From NCBI RefSeq assembly GCF_017873605.1, contig NZ_JAGGKI010000006.1, forward strand, positions 294,090-358,089: a stretch of 64,000 nt of DNA. Reading direction: 5' to 3'. Below the pieces are notes generated by a model. The model was not told the origin of the DNA, did not search any database, and saw only the letters and a program-made list of their open reading frames with translations. Shown here one piece after another: positions 52,245 through 62,463 of this stretch. Within the stretch, counting starts at the first letter, position 1. Every line of letters begins with the position of its first letter. Made by a program: the position numbers and the translations under genes. This DNA comes from Paenibacillus lactis (lineage in GTDB: Bacteria; Bacillota; Bacilli; Paenibacillales; Paenibacillaceae).

Positions 52245-53858
52245 CTAAGCTCCTTCCACCATATCCCGTTTGCGATATCCCATGTAGCCCATAACCATCA
52301 AAGCAACACTGATCACCGAGATCGCAATAAAGGTAGCGGCATCAAACGGATCTACAGGCATCCGCGGAATCCAGCTCTGGACGGCTGTCTTAGCGAACCA
52401 TTCCGGCAAATCCAAAATGCCGCCGAAGTAGTTTAATGCAAAAGAATAGCCAAGGTACCCATATACGGCTTTCCCTAGTCTTGGGGCCCAGCCTAAAGCC
52501 AATGCGGCGAGCCCCGTAAAGAATAACACGGAAGGGAAGAAATTATAACCCGCCACGAAAAAATCCCGCATATTGATGGACGAGCGGTCACCCATGGCAG
52601 AAATGGCCGTCGCTCCAAGACCGCCGGAAGCGAGCAAAATGCCCACGATCCCAGCAGCGATGGCCAAAATGACACTCGTCCAATAGAGCTGAGCTCTCGT
52701 CACTTTGGTTGCATAAAGCTGACTTAAATGCAGCCGGGTTTCTTCCGAGAACAGTTTGTTCACGATCGCAATCGGCAAAATGGAAACCATTCCGATCAAG
52801 ACCATCATTATGGTCCCGGTGAAGGATTCCTCGATGGAAACGCCGGATATGGTAAACATTTGACTCATGACTTCATTGCTCTCGAGGAAAGCCTGCATAT
52901 CTCCATAAATCGAACCATAAGCTGCTCCCATAATGACGAAAGCAATCAACCAGCTGATCATTACGCCTTTGTTCAGCTTGGTAAACAGGCCGGGTACGGA
53001 CAGCAATGATTTTTTTGCCGATTCTCGTCCTTCTCGTTCGGACAAATAACCGGCCCCCATGTCTCGACCGCCTTCAAGGGCAAAAGCGATGATCACGACA
53101 ATGACGCTGAAGACGATCGCCACAATCAGGGGAATCCAATTGTTCTTTGTAAATGGATAGGCTAGATAAGTCCAACCCATCGGATTGATCATGGAGAAAT
53201 CAACATTCGACACATCCGTACCAGCACGAAGAATATAAAGCAAACCTACAATTCCAAGCGATGAACCGGTTGCTCCGGATGAAGTTGGCATAATTTGCGC
53301 CATGACTAAGGCAATCACGGCTCCCAGGATCCCGGCCATCCCGATGGATGCGCCAAACAAAAAGGCTCCATCGGCCGAAATCGTATCTGCGCCATAGCTG
53401 GTCATGACTCCTCCAATCACGAGCGCCAATAGAAAATTGATCAAGACGACTTCGGCAATCACCGCAAGCGAATTGGCTTGACGACCTACTTGAAAAGAGC
53501 GTACGAGTTCAGTAAGCCCTAGATCTTCTTCTTTGCGGGTATGGCTTACCACATGCAAAGCAGCGATAATCATCGCAAACAAACCGCAGAATAACAGCAT
53601 TTCGTGCGCATACATCGCGCCTAAAGTATAATCCGCCGCGGTCTCAACCGGTGTCGGACCAACCATGGAAATCATGGCAGGATTTTGCATGGTTTCATAC
53701 ATTCCCTGCAAACCTTGCCCTTTGCCGATTTCTTCAAAAGCCGGAACAAATCCGGCTGAAAACAAGCCTAAACCTAAAATCCAAATGATGATTTTTTTCC
53801 AATCACGTTTCAGATATTGGACGAAAAGTACACGCGAACGCGCAAATTTTTCTTGCAT
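52245..53858 (-). CDS. Large ABC exporter permease
   Basis: The 537-residue membrane protein has about twelve helices in two halves, each starting with a long loop then a helix group (IIIWILGLGLFSAGFVPAF at the start; GVMISWLIAFVIMGAAYGSIYGD in the middle). This doubled ABC-2 layout is seen in polyketide-antibiotic and TetAB-like exporters. GGAG before ATG 53858 fixes the start; a much longer upstream open frame lies inside the ATPase gene and is not used. The substrate is unknown. Confidence 0.87.
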   Translation of the reverse strand: MQEKFARSRVLFVQYLKRDWKKIIIWILGLGLFSAGFVPAFEEIGKGQGLQGMYETMQNPAMISMVGPTPVETAADYTLGAMYAHEMLLFCGLFAMIIAALHVVSHTRKEEDLGLTELVRSFQVGRQANSLAVIAEVVLINFLLALVIGGVMTSYGADTISADGAFLFGASIGMAGILGAVIALVMAQIMPTSSGATGSSLGIVGLLYILRAGTDVSNVDFSMINPMGWTYLAYPFTKNNWIPLIVAIVFSVIVVIIAFALEGGRDMGAGYLSEREGRESAKKSLLSVPGLFTKLNKGVMISWLIAFVIMGAAYGSIYGDMQAFLESNEVMSQMFTISGVSIEESFTGTIMMVLIGMVSILPIAIVNKLFSEETRLHLSQLYATKVTRAQLYWTSVILAIAAGIVGILLASGGLGATAISAMGDRSSINMRDFFVAGYNFFPSVLFFTGLAALALGWAPRLGKAVYGYLGYSFALNYFGGILDLPEWFAKTAVQSWIPRMPVDPFDAATFIAISVISVALMVMGYMGYRKRDMVEGA

Positions 53859-53880
53859 CCCAGTCTCCTCCGTTTCCGCT

Positions 53881-54762
53881 TTAGACTTCATAATGACGCA
53901 TGAATAAGTCTTCCAGCGTAGGCGGCACGGATTCAAATTTCTTGACGCCCAACTTTGCCGCTTCGGACAAAATATCATTGATACATTCGTTATCCGCCGA
54001 GAATGTCGCTTGATTGCCGGATTGCTTGAAATCATGGACACCGTTAACGGATGCCATCTTAGCCACATCGCCTTGCGTTACCATAGTTACTGTCGAACGG
54101 GTTAAGTGACGCAGCTCATCCAATGTTCCGGTTTCAACCACTTTGCCCTGGCGAATGATAACTACTTTATCGGCCAGCCGTTCCACTTCGCTCAAAATAT
54201 GAGAGGACAGTAAGATTGCTTTTCCCGCAAGCTTGATTTTTTCGACCTCATCCTGGAAGACGGATTCCATCAACGGATCCAGGCCGGAAGTCGGTTCGTC
54301 GAAAATATACAAATCGGAATCAACGGATAAAGCCGCGATCAAGCCGACTTTTTGCCGATTTCCTTTGGAATAGCCCTTGGCTTTCTTCTTCGGATCCAAC
54401 TCGAACCGTTTAATTAAATAGTCGCGTTTCGTTTTGTCTCCGCCGCCATGCAATTTCATAAACAAATCAATGATTTCGCCGCCTGTTAAGCTGCCCCAGA
54501 GCGCCACGTCCCCAGGAACATAAGAAATTCGTTTATGAATCTCAAGACTGTCCTTCCATACATCCTTGCCAAAGATCGTCGCATCCCCGGCATCCCGCTG
54601 GATGATCCCGAGCAGCGTACGAATCGTGGTGGATTTTCCCGCACCGTTCGGCCCGATAAATCCGGCAACTTCCCCGGCATTTACCGTAAATGACACGTCA
54701 TGCAACGCTTTGAATTTCCCGAAGCTTTTTTGCAAGCCTTGAACTTTTACAATGTTTGTCAT
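53881..54762 (-). CDS. ABC exporter ATPase
   Basis: The 293-residue ATPase partners the preceding permease. It has Walker A GPNGAGKST (37-45), the signature YSKGNRQKVGLIAAL (a Lys replaces one Gly of the usual SGG), Walker B DLYIFDEPTSGLDPLME and a C-terminal domain ending LEDLFMRHYEV. GGAG precedes the ATG. The operon is repressed by the divergent TetR. Confidence 0.9.
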   Translation of the reverse strand: MTNIVKVQGLQKSFGKFKALHDVSFTVNAGEVAGFIGPNGAGKSTTIRTLLGIIQRDAGDATIFGKDVWKDSLEIHKRISYVPGDVALWGSLTGGEIIDLFMKLHGGGDKTKRDYLIKRFELDPKKKAKGYSKGNRQKVGLIAALSVDSDLYIFDEPTSGLDPLMESVFQDEVEKIKLAGKAILLSSHILSEVERLADKVVIIRQGKVVETGTLDELRHLTRSTVTMVTQGDVAKMASVNGVHDFKQSGNQATFSADNECINDILSEAAKLGVKKFESVPPTLEDLFMRHYEV

Positions 54763-55082
54763 AGCACTAAAACTCCTTCTTGACCAGTTTTAGTAACGTG
54801 CTTTCCAGTCTAAAGCAAAGCTTCACCTCAACAAATAATGAACTAATTATTGATATTTAGTTCTTATAATCGTTGAATTCGCTTTGTTTTAAACCAAAGT
54901 TCATTTACAACTTCAGTTATACACCCGTTTAATGGCATAGTCAATGCAAAAAAACATAAGTTTAGAACTCTTATTTGTTTTATAATTCGTAATTTCGATA
55001 TATAATTAATAGGAAGGAAAAATACGAACTAAATCCTCCATATTCATTTTTAATCATAATCGTTAGAAAGCAGGAATAAGGA
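54763..55082. promoter_or_regulatory. Divergent TetR/ABC control region
   Basis: Within this 320-base AT-rich region GAACTAA (54840-54846) and TTAGTTC (54857-54863) form a TetR-type inverted repeat with a 10-base centre. Further GAACTAA/TTAGTTC-like half-sites occur near 54961-54972 and 55025-55033, so several repressor molecules may bind. Confidence 0.6.
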
Positions 55083-55679
55083 ATGAATGGTTTTGAAAAG
55101 CGGACCCAAGCGAAGAAAAATCAAGTTCTAGAAGCAACGTTTAACTTGATGAATACCGATGCGGGCATCGAAAATGTAACGGTAGATGAGATCGCGAGAC
55201 ATGCCAATGTCGGTAAAACGACGATATTTAAGTATTTTGGGAGTAAAGAAAACCTGATCCAGGAGGTGTTTAAGTATTTTTTAACTCAAATGGGAGAATC
55301 GGCCCGGGAGCTCATGGCCGAAAATAAACCTTTCGAAGAAACGATCATTGCCATGAGTCAGATCAAAATTCAATTTCTGGAGAAGATCAACAAGCAATTT
55401 TATTTCGATTTAATGGATTATTTTACGAAGAAAGGAGATGACGGATTATCACTGATGATGCAGCAGTACGTCCAGGAAAGCTACAGCCTCATGTTGGATT
55501 TATTTCACCGCGGGCGTAAAGAAGGTAAGGTTGATCTCAAATATTCGGATGAATTTCTTCTGATTTATTTTCAGGCTCTGGTTGAAGGGATCTCCAGCCC
55601 CCATATTTACAAGAGGATTCTCCCTTATACCGCCCAATGGACGGAATTACTGATAAAAGGTGTTGCACCAAGCAAATAA
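55083..55679 (+). CDS. TetR-family repressor
   Basis: The 198-residue regulator has the TetR helix-turn-helix (VLEATFNLMNTDAGIENVTVDEIARHANVGKTTIFKYFGSKENLIQEVFKYF) and a ligand domain with many aromatic residues. It is divergent from the large ABC exporter and presumably controls it and itself. Its end overlaps the beginning of the esterase remnant. Confidence 0.9.
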   Translation: MNGFEKRTQAKKNQVLEATFNLMNTDAGIENVTVDEIARHANVGKTTIFKYFGSKENLIQEVFKYFLTQMGESARELMAENKPFEETIIAMSQIKIQFLEKINKQFYFDLMDYFTKKGDDGLSLMMQQYVQESYSLMLDLFHRGRKEGKVDLKYSDEFLLIYFQALVEGISSPHIYKRILPYTAQWTELLIKGVAPSK

Positions 55680-56555
55680 AGCAATCAGTGAACGCCACAA
55701 TCCCCAGGCTTCTTTCACTGATTTTGAGCCCTTAGCCAATATCTTTCGCCGCACTACTATCATCGGGGTTGGAGAGTCGACTCGCGGTGCCCGAAGCGCT
55801 CACCAGATATATCTCATTAAGGACCGACTTACGAGATTCCTTGTTGAACACCTGGGATTCCGTACGCTCTTTCTGGAGACGGACTGGACTATAGGGATGC
55901 AGCTTAATGAGTACTTGCGCGTACAGGCAAGGGCGACCCACAAGCTTTGCTTGCTGCAACTTGGGGCCCTTTACAGACAGAAGAGGTTCTCGATGCTCTA
56001 TGTTGGATGCGCTCCTATAATATACAGAACCCGGGCGATACGATTCGAGTTTTTGGTGGGTACTTCGGTGCAGGGCATGTTCAGGTATCCGACGAAGTGG
56101 CAAACTATGTACGAATAAATGCGCCAGAACGGCTGGATGAGCTAGAGACTCATTATTCGTTTCTTCGTCCCTCGAGTGAAATCGACAAGCATATCGCGTG
56201 GTACTCCAGCCAGCAAAATAAACAGCGATTCATTGATCACGCACGACTGGCCTACCAGCTCATTGCCAAGCTCCCGAGAAATGACGGGCACGAATTGGCG
56301 CTTCAATACGCTCGTTTCATCTTAGGCTTCTATGAGTACGAGGGCTTTGAGAGCCTTGACCTCGATCATCGAATGGCAAAAAACATGATTTGGTGGCACG
56401 AGAACACAGGTGACAAAGTTGTGTATTGGGGAGGGATTGCACATAATTACGACCTTGAGAAAGATTCAACCTTTCACATAGTTGGGCCTCTCGCCAAATG
56501 GTTTGATATCATTATTCATTTTCGGGAGATTACGTCAGCCCGTAACTTGTTTTGA
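55660..56555 (+). pseudogene. Broken erythromycin-esterase-like gene
   Basis: The two frames rebuild an erythromycin esterase family protein: the first gives FEPLANIFRRTTIIGVGESTRGARS ... FLETDWTIGMQLNEYLR, the second TGKGDPQALLAATWGPLQTEEVLDALCWMRSYNIQNPGDTIRVFG. They join by a one-base shift near 55920. The usual GESxHG holds Arg instead of the catalytic His (GESTRG). A further internal deletion is likely after VVYWGGIAHN, because LAKWFDIIIHFREITSARNLF looks like the true C-terminus although the total is only about 300 residues instead of about 400. The gene is dead in at least three ways. A GTG at 55660 inside the TetR gene is the likely start. Confidence 0.8.
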
Positions 56556-56573
56556 TGTGAGGCGGTGATTGGA

Positions 56574-57114
56574 ATGAGGATTTTAAAAGCTGGTTATGGT
56601 CTAGACCCTAATGGTTTCATAGTAAGCGATGCTAGCAAAGACAAAATTGATGATGTCTATATGACTTGCATCCATGAATCGATCGAGAGCTTTAAACAGG
56701 TATTTCATCAGGAACTTCATAGTGTTTATCTGTATGGTAGTGTAGCAGAGGAGAAGCGATTCCAAAATCCGTTTTAATGGCAATATTGAACAGGCCCTTG
56801 ACCGGACATTAGCAAGGTTAACAACAGTGTCTGGAGAAGATTATAAAACTATTACAACAAGCTTCGCCCGTAAACTTATTTGAACATACTATTCCATGGT
56901 GATGGTGCGTTCTCAGATTTGGACGACTCGACTTCACGAGCAGGCCGAAGTCTTTCTTCAGCAATTCCCAGAAAAAGATTCCATCATTCACACTCTGCTT
57001 AATTGGATTGATGAACCCCCTACGGACCATAAGACTGTTAATGAGTTGTTTAAGATGGAGGGGGAATGGGCGAGCGTTAACTTTATGAATGAAGCGAAGG
57101 TCTTATATAGCTAA
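56574..57114 (+). pseudogene. Broken nucleotidyltransferase (aminoglycoside-type fold)
   Basis: The frame starts MRILKAGYGLDPNGFIVSDASKDKIDDVYMTCIHESIESFKQVFHQELHSVYLYGSVAEEKRF, the start of a nucleotidyltransferase with GS as in the active site, then stops at 56775-56777. The catalytic Asp pair after GSVA is lost by deletion. A later frame gives RLTTVSGEDYKTITTSFARKLI, a TGA where CGA is expected (56881), and MVMVRSQIWTTRLHEQAEVFLQQFPEKD to the end. Thus it has an internal deletion, a frame change and a nonsense codon. Confidence 0.8.
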
Positions 57115-57238
57115 GGGTAGATGATTGATTCAACATCCTCTGATGGATTGACACTCCGGCCTTGTTCCACTTTCGCGTTGCCAAGCAGAAATAGGGCTGC
57201 CCTCCAGCTCATGGCTGGGGTAGCCTGTGACAGTTTGT

Positions 57239-57674
57239 TTATTCCGGTTTCACCGTAAAAATCTGAAACGTAACGCCGTACCGGTCGGTCACAACGCCAT
57301 ATGCAGGACTAAAATGAACTTCTCCAAGAGGGATATTCACTTGACCTCCTTGCTGCAGAGCTTGAAAGAAACGCTTTGATTGATTTACATCTGGCGTCGT
57401 CAAGCAAATATTCACTTGATTTCCTTCCTTGTAGGGAAAATCCGCATCAATGTCAGCCGCAAAGAGCTCCGTGTCGCCGATACGCAAAATAGAGTGAGCG
57501 AGTCGGGCTCTCTACGTTTCGGACAATTTCTCGCCGCCTGGCGATTCTCCGAACGTCTGCTTAAACAGGATAGTCGCGCCTAACGCTTCCTCATAGAATA
57601 GGATCGCCTCTTCAGCCTTTCCGTCCAACATAATCCTTTCCGTCCAACATAATAAAAGGGAGCGCTTTCAACAT
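57239..57674 (-). pseudogene. Broken VOC/PhnB-like protein
   Basis: Removing one copy of a 19-base tandem duplication (57616-57653) restores MLKALPFIMLDGKAEEAILFYEEALGATILFKQTFGESPGGEKL, which runs into ARLAHSILRIGDTELFAADIDADF through a TAG. The original was a single-domain PhnB-type VOC protein of about 140 residues. Both the duplication (frameshift) and the TAG inactivate it. AAAGGAG precedes the ATG at 57674. Confidence 0.85.
57616..57653. repeat. 19-base tandem duplication in the VOC remnant
   Basis: CCTTTCCGTCCAACATAAT occurs twice back to back (57616-57634 and 57635-57653). The unit is not a multiple of three, so it shifts the frame. It is probably a recent slippage event. Confidence 0.95.
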
Positions 57675-57947
57675 CGTTACCCGTCTCCTTTACATGTCTA
57701 TTCGTAACTCCACTCATGGATACATCTACATTAAGTCTCATAATAGTGACAATACTTGTCATGATAATCCAAAGGCAAAATAGGACGGGGAAGTTTTTTT
57801 ACTCACGACTGCGAAACCGTGAGTTTTATTACAGATCTCAATGGATGGAGAATTTTTCTTATCTACTAACAATATAAATCTACAATAGTGCTCTGTTCAC
57901 GAATCAAATAGGGACATGATACCGTCAAGTCGGCTAAGGAGGATCCT

Positions 57948-59117
57948 ATGAACATTGCGGTTATACAGGCTGATTGGAAAGTGGAAAAAATCGAATTCGC
58001 TAAGTTAACGGGGGAACGAGCCAGAAATGCGGGAGCCAATGGCAGGATCGGCATTCATGGCAAAAGCTGCACAGTGGATATCGCCAGAATTACGATCGAT
58101 GGACAATCAGGTTACGGCAGCTCGATCCATATGACGCCGGAATGGGCCGAAAACATAATCGGCCGCCGATTGCTTGACTTATTCGATGAGCGTGGCCGGC
58201 TGCATGAAGCGTATCGTTTACAATTGGAATATCCCGTGTTCGATTGGTTAGGGAAGCGGGAAGGTAAACCCGTGTACCAATTAGTGTCCGGTGCCCGCAC
58301 GCTATCGGGAGCCCCTTTGGTTGTCCCTTGTTATGATACCTCGCTATACTTCGATGATTTACATTTGCCCGATGAGCGGGCTGCAGTCGCATTGATGCAA
58401 GAAGAAGCGATGCAAGGTTATGCGAAGGGCCAACGTCATTTTAAGATTAAGGTTGGCCGAGGCGGACGCCATATGCCGCTCTGGGAAGGGACGAAACGAG
58501 ATATCGCGATCGTACATGGGATTTCGGAAGTGGCAGGTCCCGCAGGCAAGATCATGATCGATGCGAATAATGCATATAATTTGAACTTAACCAAAGAGGT
58601 TTTGGCAGCTTTGGCGGACGTGAATCTATACTGGGTGGAAGAAGCCTTTCATGAGGATGAAGCCTTATACGAGGACCTGAAGGAATGGCTCCGTCAACGT
58701 GGACAGAATGTGCTTATCGCCGATGGGGAAGGTCTTGCAGCACCTCATCTTGTTGAGTGGGCGATTCGCGGCCGTGTAGATGTGCTGCAGTACGATATCA
58801 TCTGGCCCGGCTTCACGCATTGGATGGAATTAGGCGAGAAGCTGGATGCCCATGGTTTGCGGTCTGCGCCTCATTGTTACGGCAATGCCTACGGCATTTA
58901 CGCGTCGGGACATTTGGCAGCAGCGGTACGTAACTTCGAATTTGTGGAATATGATGATATTACAATTGAGGGAATGGACGTATCTGGCTACCGAATCGAA
59001 AATGGCGAGATCCATATTCCGGCCACACCGGGTTTCGGGATCGGCTTCGACGATGAACTTGTAACATACCTTGTAGGGCGATCCGGCTGGTCCCTAGATG
59101 CTGAAAAAATATTGTGA
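57948..59117 (+). CDS. Enolase-superfamily (mandelate racemase-like) enzyme
   Basis: The 389-residue enzyme probably dehydrates or racemises a sugar acid. The barrel holds KIKVGRGG with the general-base Lys, the first metal ligand D in KIMIDANNAYN, the second E in YWVEEAFHED, the third E in LIADGEG, and a His in RSAPHCYGNAYG. The N-terminal capping domain is about 1-130. The exact substrate cannot be read. AAGGAGG precedes the ATG. It is the only intact gene between broken neighbours. Confidence 0.85.
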   Translation: MNIAVIQADWKVEKIEFAKLTGERARNAGANGRIGIHGKSCTVDIARITIDGQSGYGSSIHMTPEWAENIIGRRLLDLFDERGRLHEAYRLQLEYPVFDWLGKREGKPVYQLVSGARTLSGAPLVVPCYDTSLYFDDLHLPDERAAVALMQEEAMQGYAKGQRHFKIKVGRGGRHMPLWEGTKRDIAIVHGISEVAGPAGKIMIDANNAYNLNLTKEVLAALADVNLYWVEEAFHEDEALYEDLKEWLRQRGQNVLIADGEGLAAPHLVEWAIRGRVDVLQYDIIWPGFTHWMELGEKLDAHGLRSAPHCYGNAYGIYASGHLAAAVRNFEFVEYDDITIEGMDVSGYRIENGEIHIPATPGFGIGFDDELVTYLVGRSGWSLDAEKIL

Positions 59118-59259
59118 ATGCTAGGCCACATCCCGTAGCGGAGAAGGGGGGACCTGCATGTTATACACGGAGGTAGCAAATTCGTCCTCGGCAGCGTCAT
59201 CGCATAACGTCAACCAGTATACATGATCCCGCTGCTAGTCGAGAAAGCAACCCAAAAAG

Positions 59260-59319
59260 AAACCTCTCCTTCGGTGAGATGGAAGTACAACCATCTATAA
59301 CTGGAGGGAGAGGTTTTTT
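59260..59319 (+). terminator. Terminator after the enolase-superfamily gene
   Basis: AAACCTCTCC (59260-59269) pairs with GGAGAGGTTT (59307-59316), with an inner AGATGG/CCATCT stem, and Ts follow. Confidence 0.85.
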
Positions 59320-59684
59320 GGTGTATCAAATTGTCCCTTTTCAAGATAACACCATCATAATGTATAGTATTGATTCAGACAATTGCTTTCTTGTTCACTG
59401 AAAATCTGAACGATGGCGGGAATGTCTAAGCTTAAAGCCGCATAGCTGCGTTTTTTGTGATTTAACCGCACCTGTCTTATTAGACGATGCATTAACAATC
59501 ATGAAATTGAAAAGTGTAAGGACCACCTAATGCAGAAAATGTCTCCTAGATGGATCTATTTTTTTCCTTTCATCCATGTCATTATCAAGATAAACAAAAA
59601 GGAAAATTTCCGCGCACGGGTCACTACATTGTTTCGTGCATTTTGGTCAAGGCACAAAATAACGTTTTAACAAATGGCGGTGTT
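59320..59684. other. Intergenic region before murF-like remnant
   Basis: It has no gene. It holds a small CGCA/TGCG hairpin with T-run at 59436-59457 (terminator look-alike) and AT-rich sequence that may hold the murF-like promoter. Confidence 0.5.
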
Positions 59685-61057
59685 ATGATGATTTCTCATA
59701 AACTAAAAGTTATTGAACAGATGTCGGAAGGCGATGGGTTATCAAGGGAGTTTGAAGAAATTTTGATTCAAGGAGTGTCGATTGACTCAAGAACAGTTAA
59801 GCCAGGCAACTTATTTATTCCTATTATAAGAGAGCTAGATGGTCATAATTTTGTTACAGAGGCAATCGCTAAAGGGGCAGTGGCTGCTTTTTGGCAAACG
59901 GATCACCCGGACCCACCTATTCACCTGCCGCTAATCTTTGTTGATGACTGCCTAGAGTCCTTACAAAAATTAGCGAAAGCGTATCGAAAAGAATTAGGAG
60001 TCAAAATAATTGGTGTTACGGGTAGCAACGGTAAGACGACTACGAAAGAAATGCTTCATTCAGTTTTAGAAACGAAGCTTCGCGTTTACAAAACAGAAGG
60101 CAATTTAAACAGTCAAGTAGGTGTCCCATTATCAATTTTAAGGATAAATAGAGATGTCGAAGTTGCAGTAATTGAGATGGGAATGAGTGAAAGGGGACAC
60201 ATTGATCAGTTATCAAAAATTACCGAGCCGGACATCGCAATAATTACAATGATTGGGGTTGCGCATCTTTCAAGCCTCGGCTCCAAAGAAGGAGTAGCTG
60301 CAGCAAAATTAGAAATTTTAAACGGTCTAAAGAATGGTGGATGTCTAGTTTATAACGGTGACGACCCGTTGTTAACCACCAAACTCTGTAATATTCTAAG
60401 AACCTCAATAGAAACCATAAGTTTTGGCCAAGAACATTTTAATGATATAACATCTGAAAATGTTGTGACTAACCCATACGGTTCCAAATTTTCTGTAGCT
60501 AACGATAAATTTTATCTCCCGCTTTCGGCGAACACAATATTAATAATGCACTTGCTACAATTGCAATTGCATTAAAGATGGGCTTCAACTCAACAGAAAT
60601 TAATGAGGGGTTTCGAAACCTAAAACTGCCCGGGATGAGAATGGAAAAGATTGATTCTTCTTTGGGATTTACAGTAATTAATGATGCATGGAATGCGAGT
60701 CCTGATTCTGTCAGTGCAGCAATAAAGACTTTTCAAGAACTAACAGGCTATAGAAAAAAGTATTTAGTAATTGGTGATATGCTTGAACTTGGTGATCGTG
60801 AAGAAGAGTTTCACCGAAACATCGGGAGAAGCCTTGATCCCCGTGAAATTAACTATGTATATACATTCGGCGAACTTAGCCGTCTTATTGCATTAGAAGC
60901 AACAAAGAATTACCCAGTTGGCGCAGTAAAAACATTTATGGATAAAATGGACTTGGCAAGATCTATAAAAAGAGTGATTACGGAGAATGACGTGATTTTA
61001 TTGAAAGCATCAAGAGGAATGCAACTTGACGCAATAGTTCCAATACTAATGCAATAA
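59685..61057 (+). pseudogene. Frameshifted MurF-like ligase
   Basis: The gene encodes a UDP-N-acetylmuramoyl-tripeptide--D-alanyl-D-alanine ligase homologue. The first frame holds VSIDSRTVKPGNLFIPI, the ATP loop VTGSNGKTTTKEML and EMGMSERGHIDQL. The second frame continues EHNINNALATIAIALKMG, GMRMEKIDSSLGFTVINDAWNASPDS and LVIGDMLELG. One missing base near 60530 in LPLSANTI joins them. About 455 residues would be restored, normal for MurF. It is low in GC, unlike its neighbours, and is probably an acquired second copy. A sequencing error cannot be excluded. Confidence 0.82.
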
Positions 61058-61095
61058 CTAATACGCAAATGGTTAGATAGCTCAATCTCACAATA

Positions 61096-61129
61096 CGACG
61101 GCAGCTGGCTGGAGGATCGTCTGCCGTCG
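61096..61129. other. Inverted repeat before unknown gene
   Basis: CGACGGCAG (61096-61104) and CTGCCGTCG (61121-61129) are perfect arms around 16 bases. It may be the murF-like terminator or an operator. Confidence 0.45.
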
Positions 61130-61270
61130 CCTCTGTTAACGGGAAGGACGGTTCTGATTTTCATTACCATAGAGTTCGTTCTATTAACCGTATATATGGT
61201 AAATTGTATAGGATTGGAGAGGCAAGCGATAAGCTTATTTACTTGCAAGTGAAGGGGATCAATATTCGAT

Positions 61271-62233
61271 ATGTTAAAAGAAGATAATATTCTGGATAGA
61301 CTCCAGCAATTTGTGTCTGTGGACGCGGTTCAACGGGAGAGCATGAAAGCTAGCCTTGCCGAGGAAATACTGTCGTCTGATGAAACTTTGAAAGCTGCGA
61401 ATTGGATCGTTAGCTTTATCGAAAGCTTATGTCATGCCAAGCGGGATCTGGGCTTTTTCACTGTAGTAAACAACCCCGAGCTTGTTGCTGATTTAATAGA
61501 AGTAGCTTATGAATGTCTGCCTGAGAACGGTGTATTGCAACCATTCGTTACCCCAATGGCACGATTATTGTATATTGACAAAAAGGAACGAGACAAATTA
61601 GAATCGGAACGGTATGTGCAGTACCGGGCAGCAGCTATGTTGGATTCACTAATTTCCTTAAACGTTTCGTTGCCAGCGGAAGTCGTAGAGCTGTTGTTAT
61701 CGGATTATTTTATCAATGATCTGCCTACGGAAGAGCTCAATAGCAGTATATGGAGGAGATTGGCTGATCGAGGCATTAATATATCCTGTCATATTAATAC
61801 GCTGCACAGCTATGTGAAAAACGATGAAACGATTACTCTCACTAACAATAGTTTACTAGCTTTATGGGCATGCATTCGCGGAGGATATTTTGATACAGCC
61901 ATACCCAATAGTGATCAAACGTACAAAGCTTGGCTTTGGCATTTGGTTACAAGCTGCGTTCATAAACTGAAGAAAAAATACGAGGAAACAACCCGCTTGG
62001 TGGCTGTTGGCTGCCTTCTTGAAACTGCAAGGAAATATCCGGAGACTCAAGGTTTGATATTGGAATGCATGTCGAAATGGGGAATAAGAGAACCCAAGAG
62101 TCCGCGTAGTGATTTCCAGCGAGATGTTAAAGAGCTTTTTTCACGTTGTAAAAATCATCCGGATACAACTTGCTTGCCGGCAGGTTATGTTATTACAAAA
62201 AATGGGATCTCTAGACAAAGAACTGGCGGATGA
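61271..62233 (+). CDS. Unknown 320-residue helical protein
   Basis: I do not recognise this protein. It is soluble, acidic at the start and almost fully helical, with repeated helix pairs (MKASLAEEILSSDETLKAANWIVSFIESLCHAKRDLG; LTNNSLLALWACIRGGYFD), which suggests an alpha-solenoid (HEAT-like) fold. It has seven cysteines, no signal and no catalytic pattern. A GTGAAGGGG site is 11 bases upstream of the ATG. It stands alone before a terminator. Confidence 0.7.
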   Translation: MLKEDNILDRLQQFVSVDAVQRESMKASLAEEILSSDETLKAANWIVSFIESLCHAKRDLGFFTVVNNPELVADLIEVAYECLPENGVLQPFVTPMARLLYIDKKERDKLESERYVQYRAAAMLDSLISLNVSLPAEVVELLLSDYFINDLPTEELNSSIWRRLADRGINISCHINTLHSYVKNDETITLTNNSLLALWACIRGGYFDTAIPNSDQTYKAWLWHLVTSCVHKLKKKYEETTRLVAVGCLLETARKYPETQGLILECMSKWGIREPKSPRSDFQRDVKELFSRCKNHPDTTCLPAGYVITKNGISRQRTGG

Positions 62234-62343
62234 GGATATATTGTGAATCTAAATCGGAGTTCGGCTAGGATTATATTGTTAATTCGTAACAAACCATACC
62301 AATGTGAAACGTGTGGAACGTTTAGAACCTATGGACTTTAAAA

Positions 62344-62367
62344 GCCGCATATTGCGGTCTTTTTTCT
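62344..62367 (+). terminator. Terminator after the helical protein gene
   Basis: CCGCA (62345-62349) and TGCGG (62353-62357) followed by TTTTTT. Confidence 0.75.
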
Positions 62368-62463
62368 TTTAAGTAAGCACATACAGATTATTTACTTTAC
62401 TTAAACGAGGATCGAGGCGTATAATCCGTTTCAGACATCGGAGAGAGAAGAGGGGACGTAATC

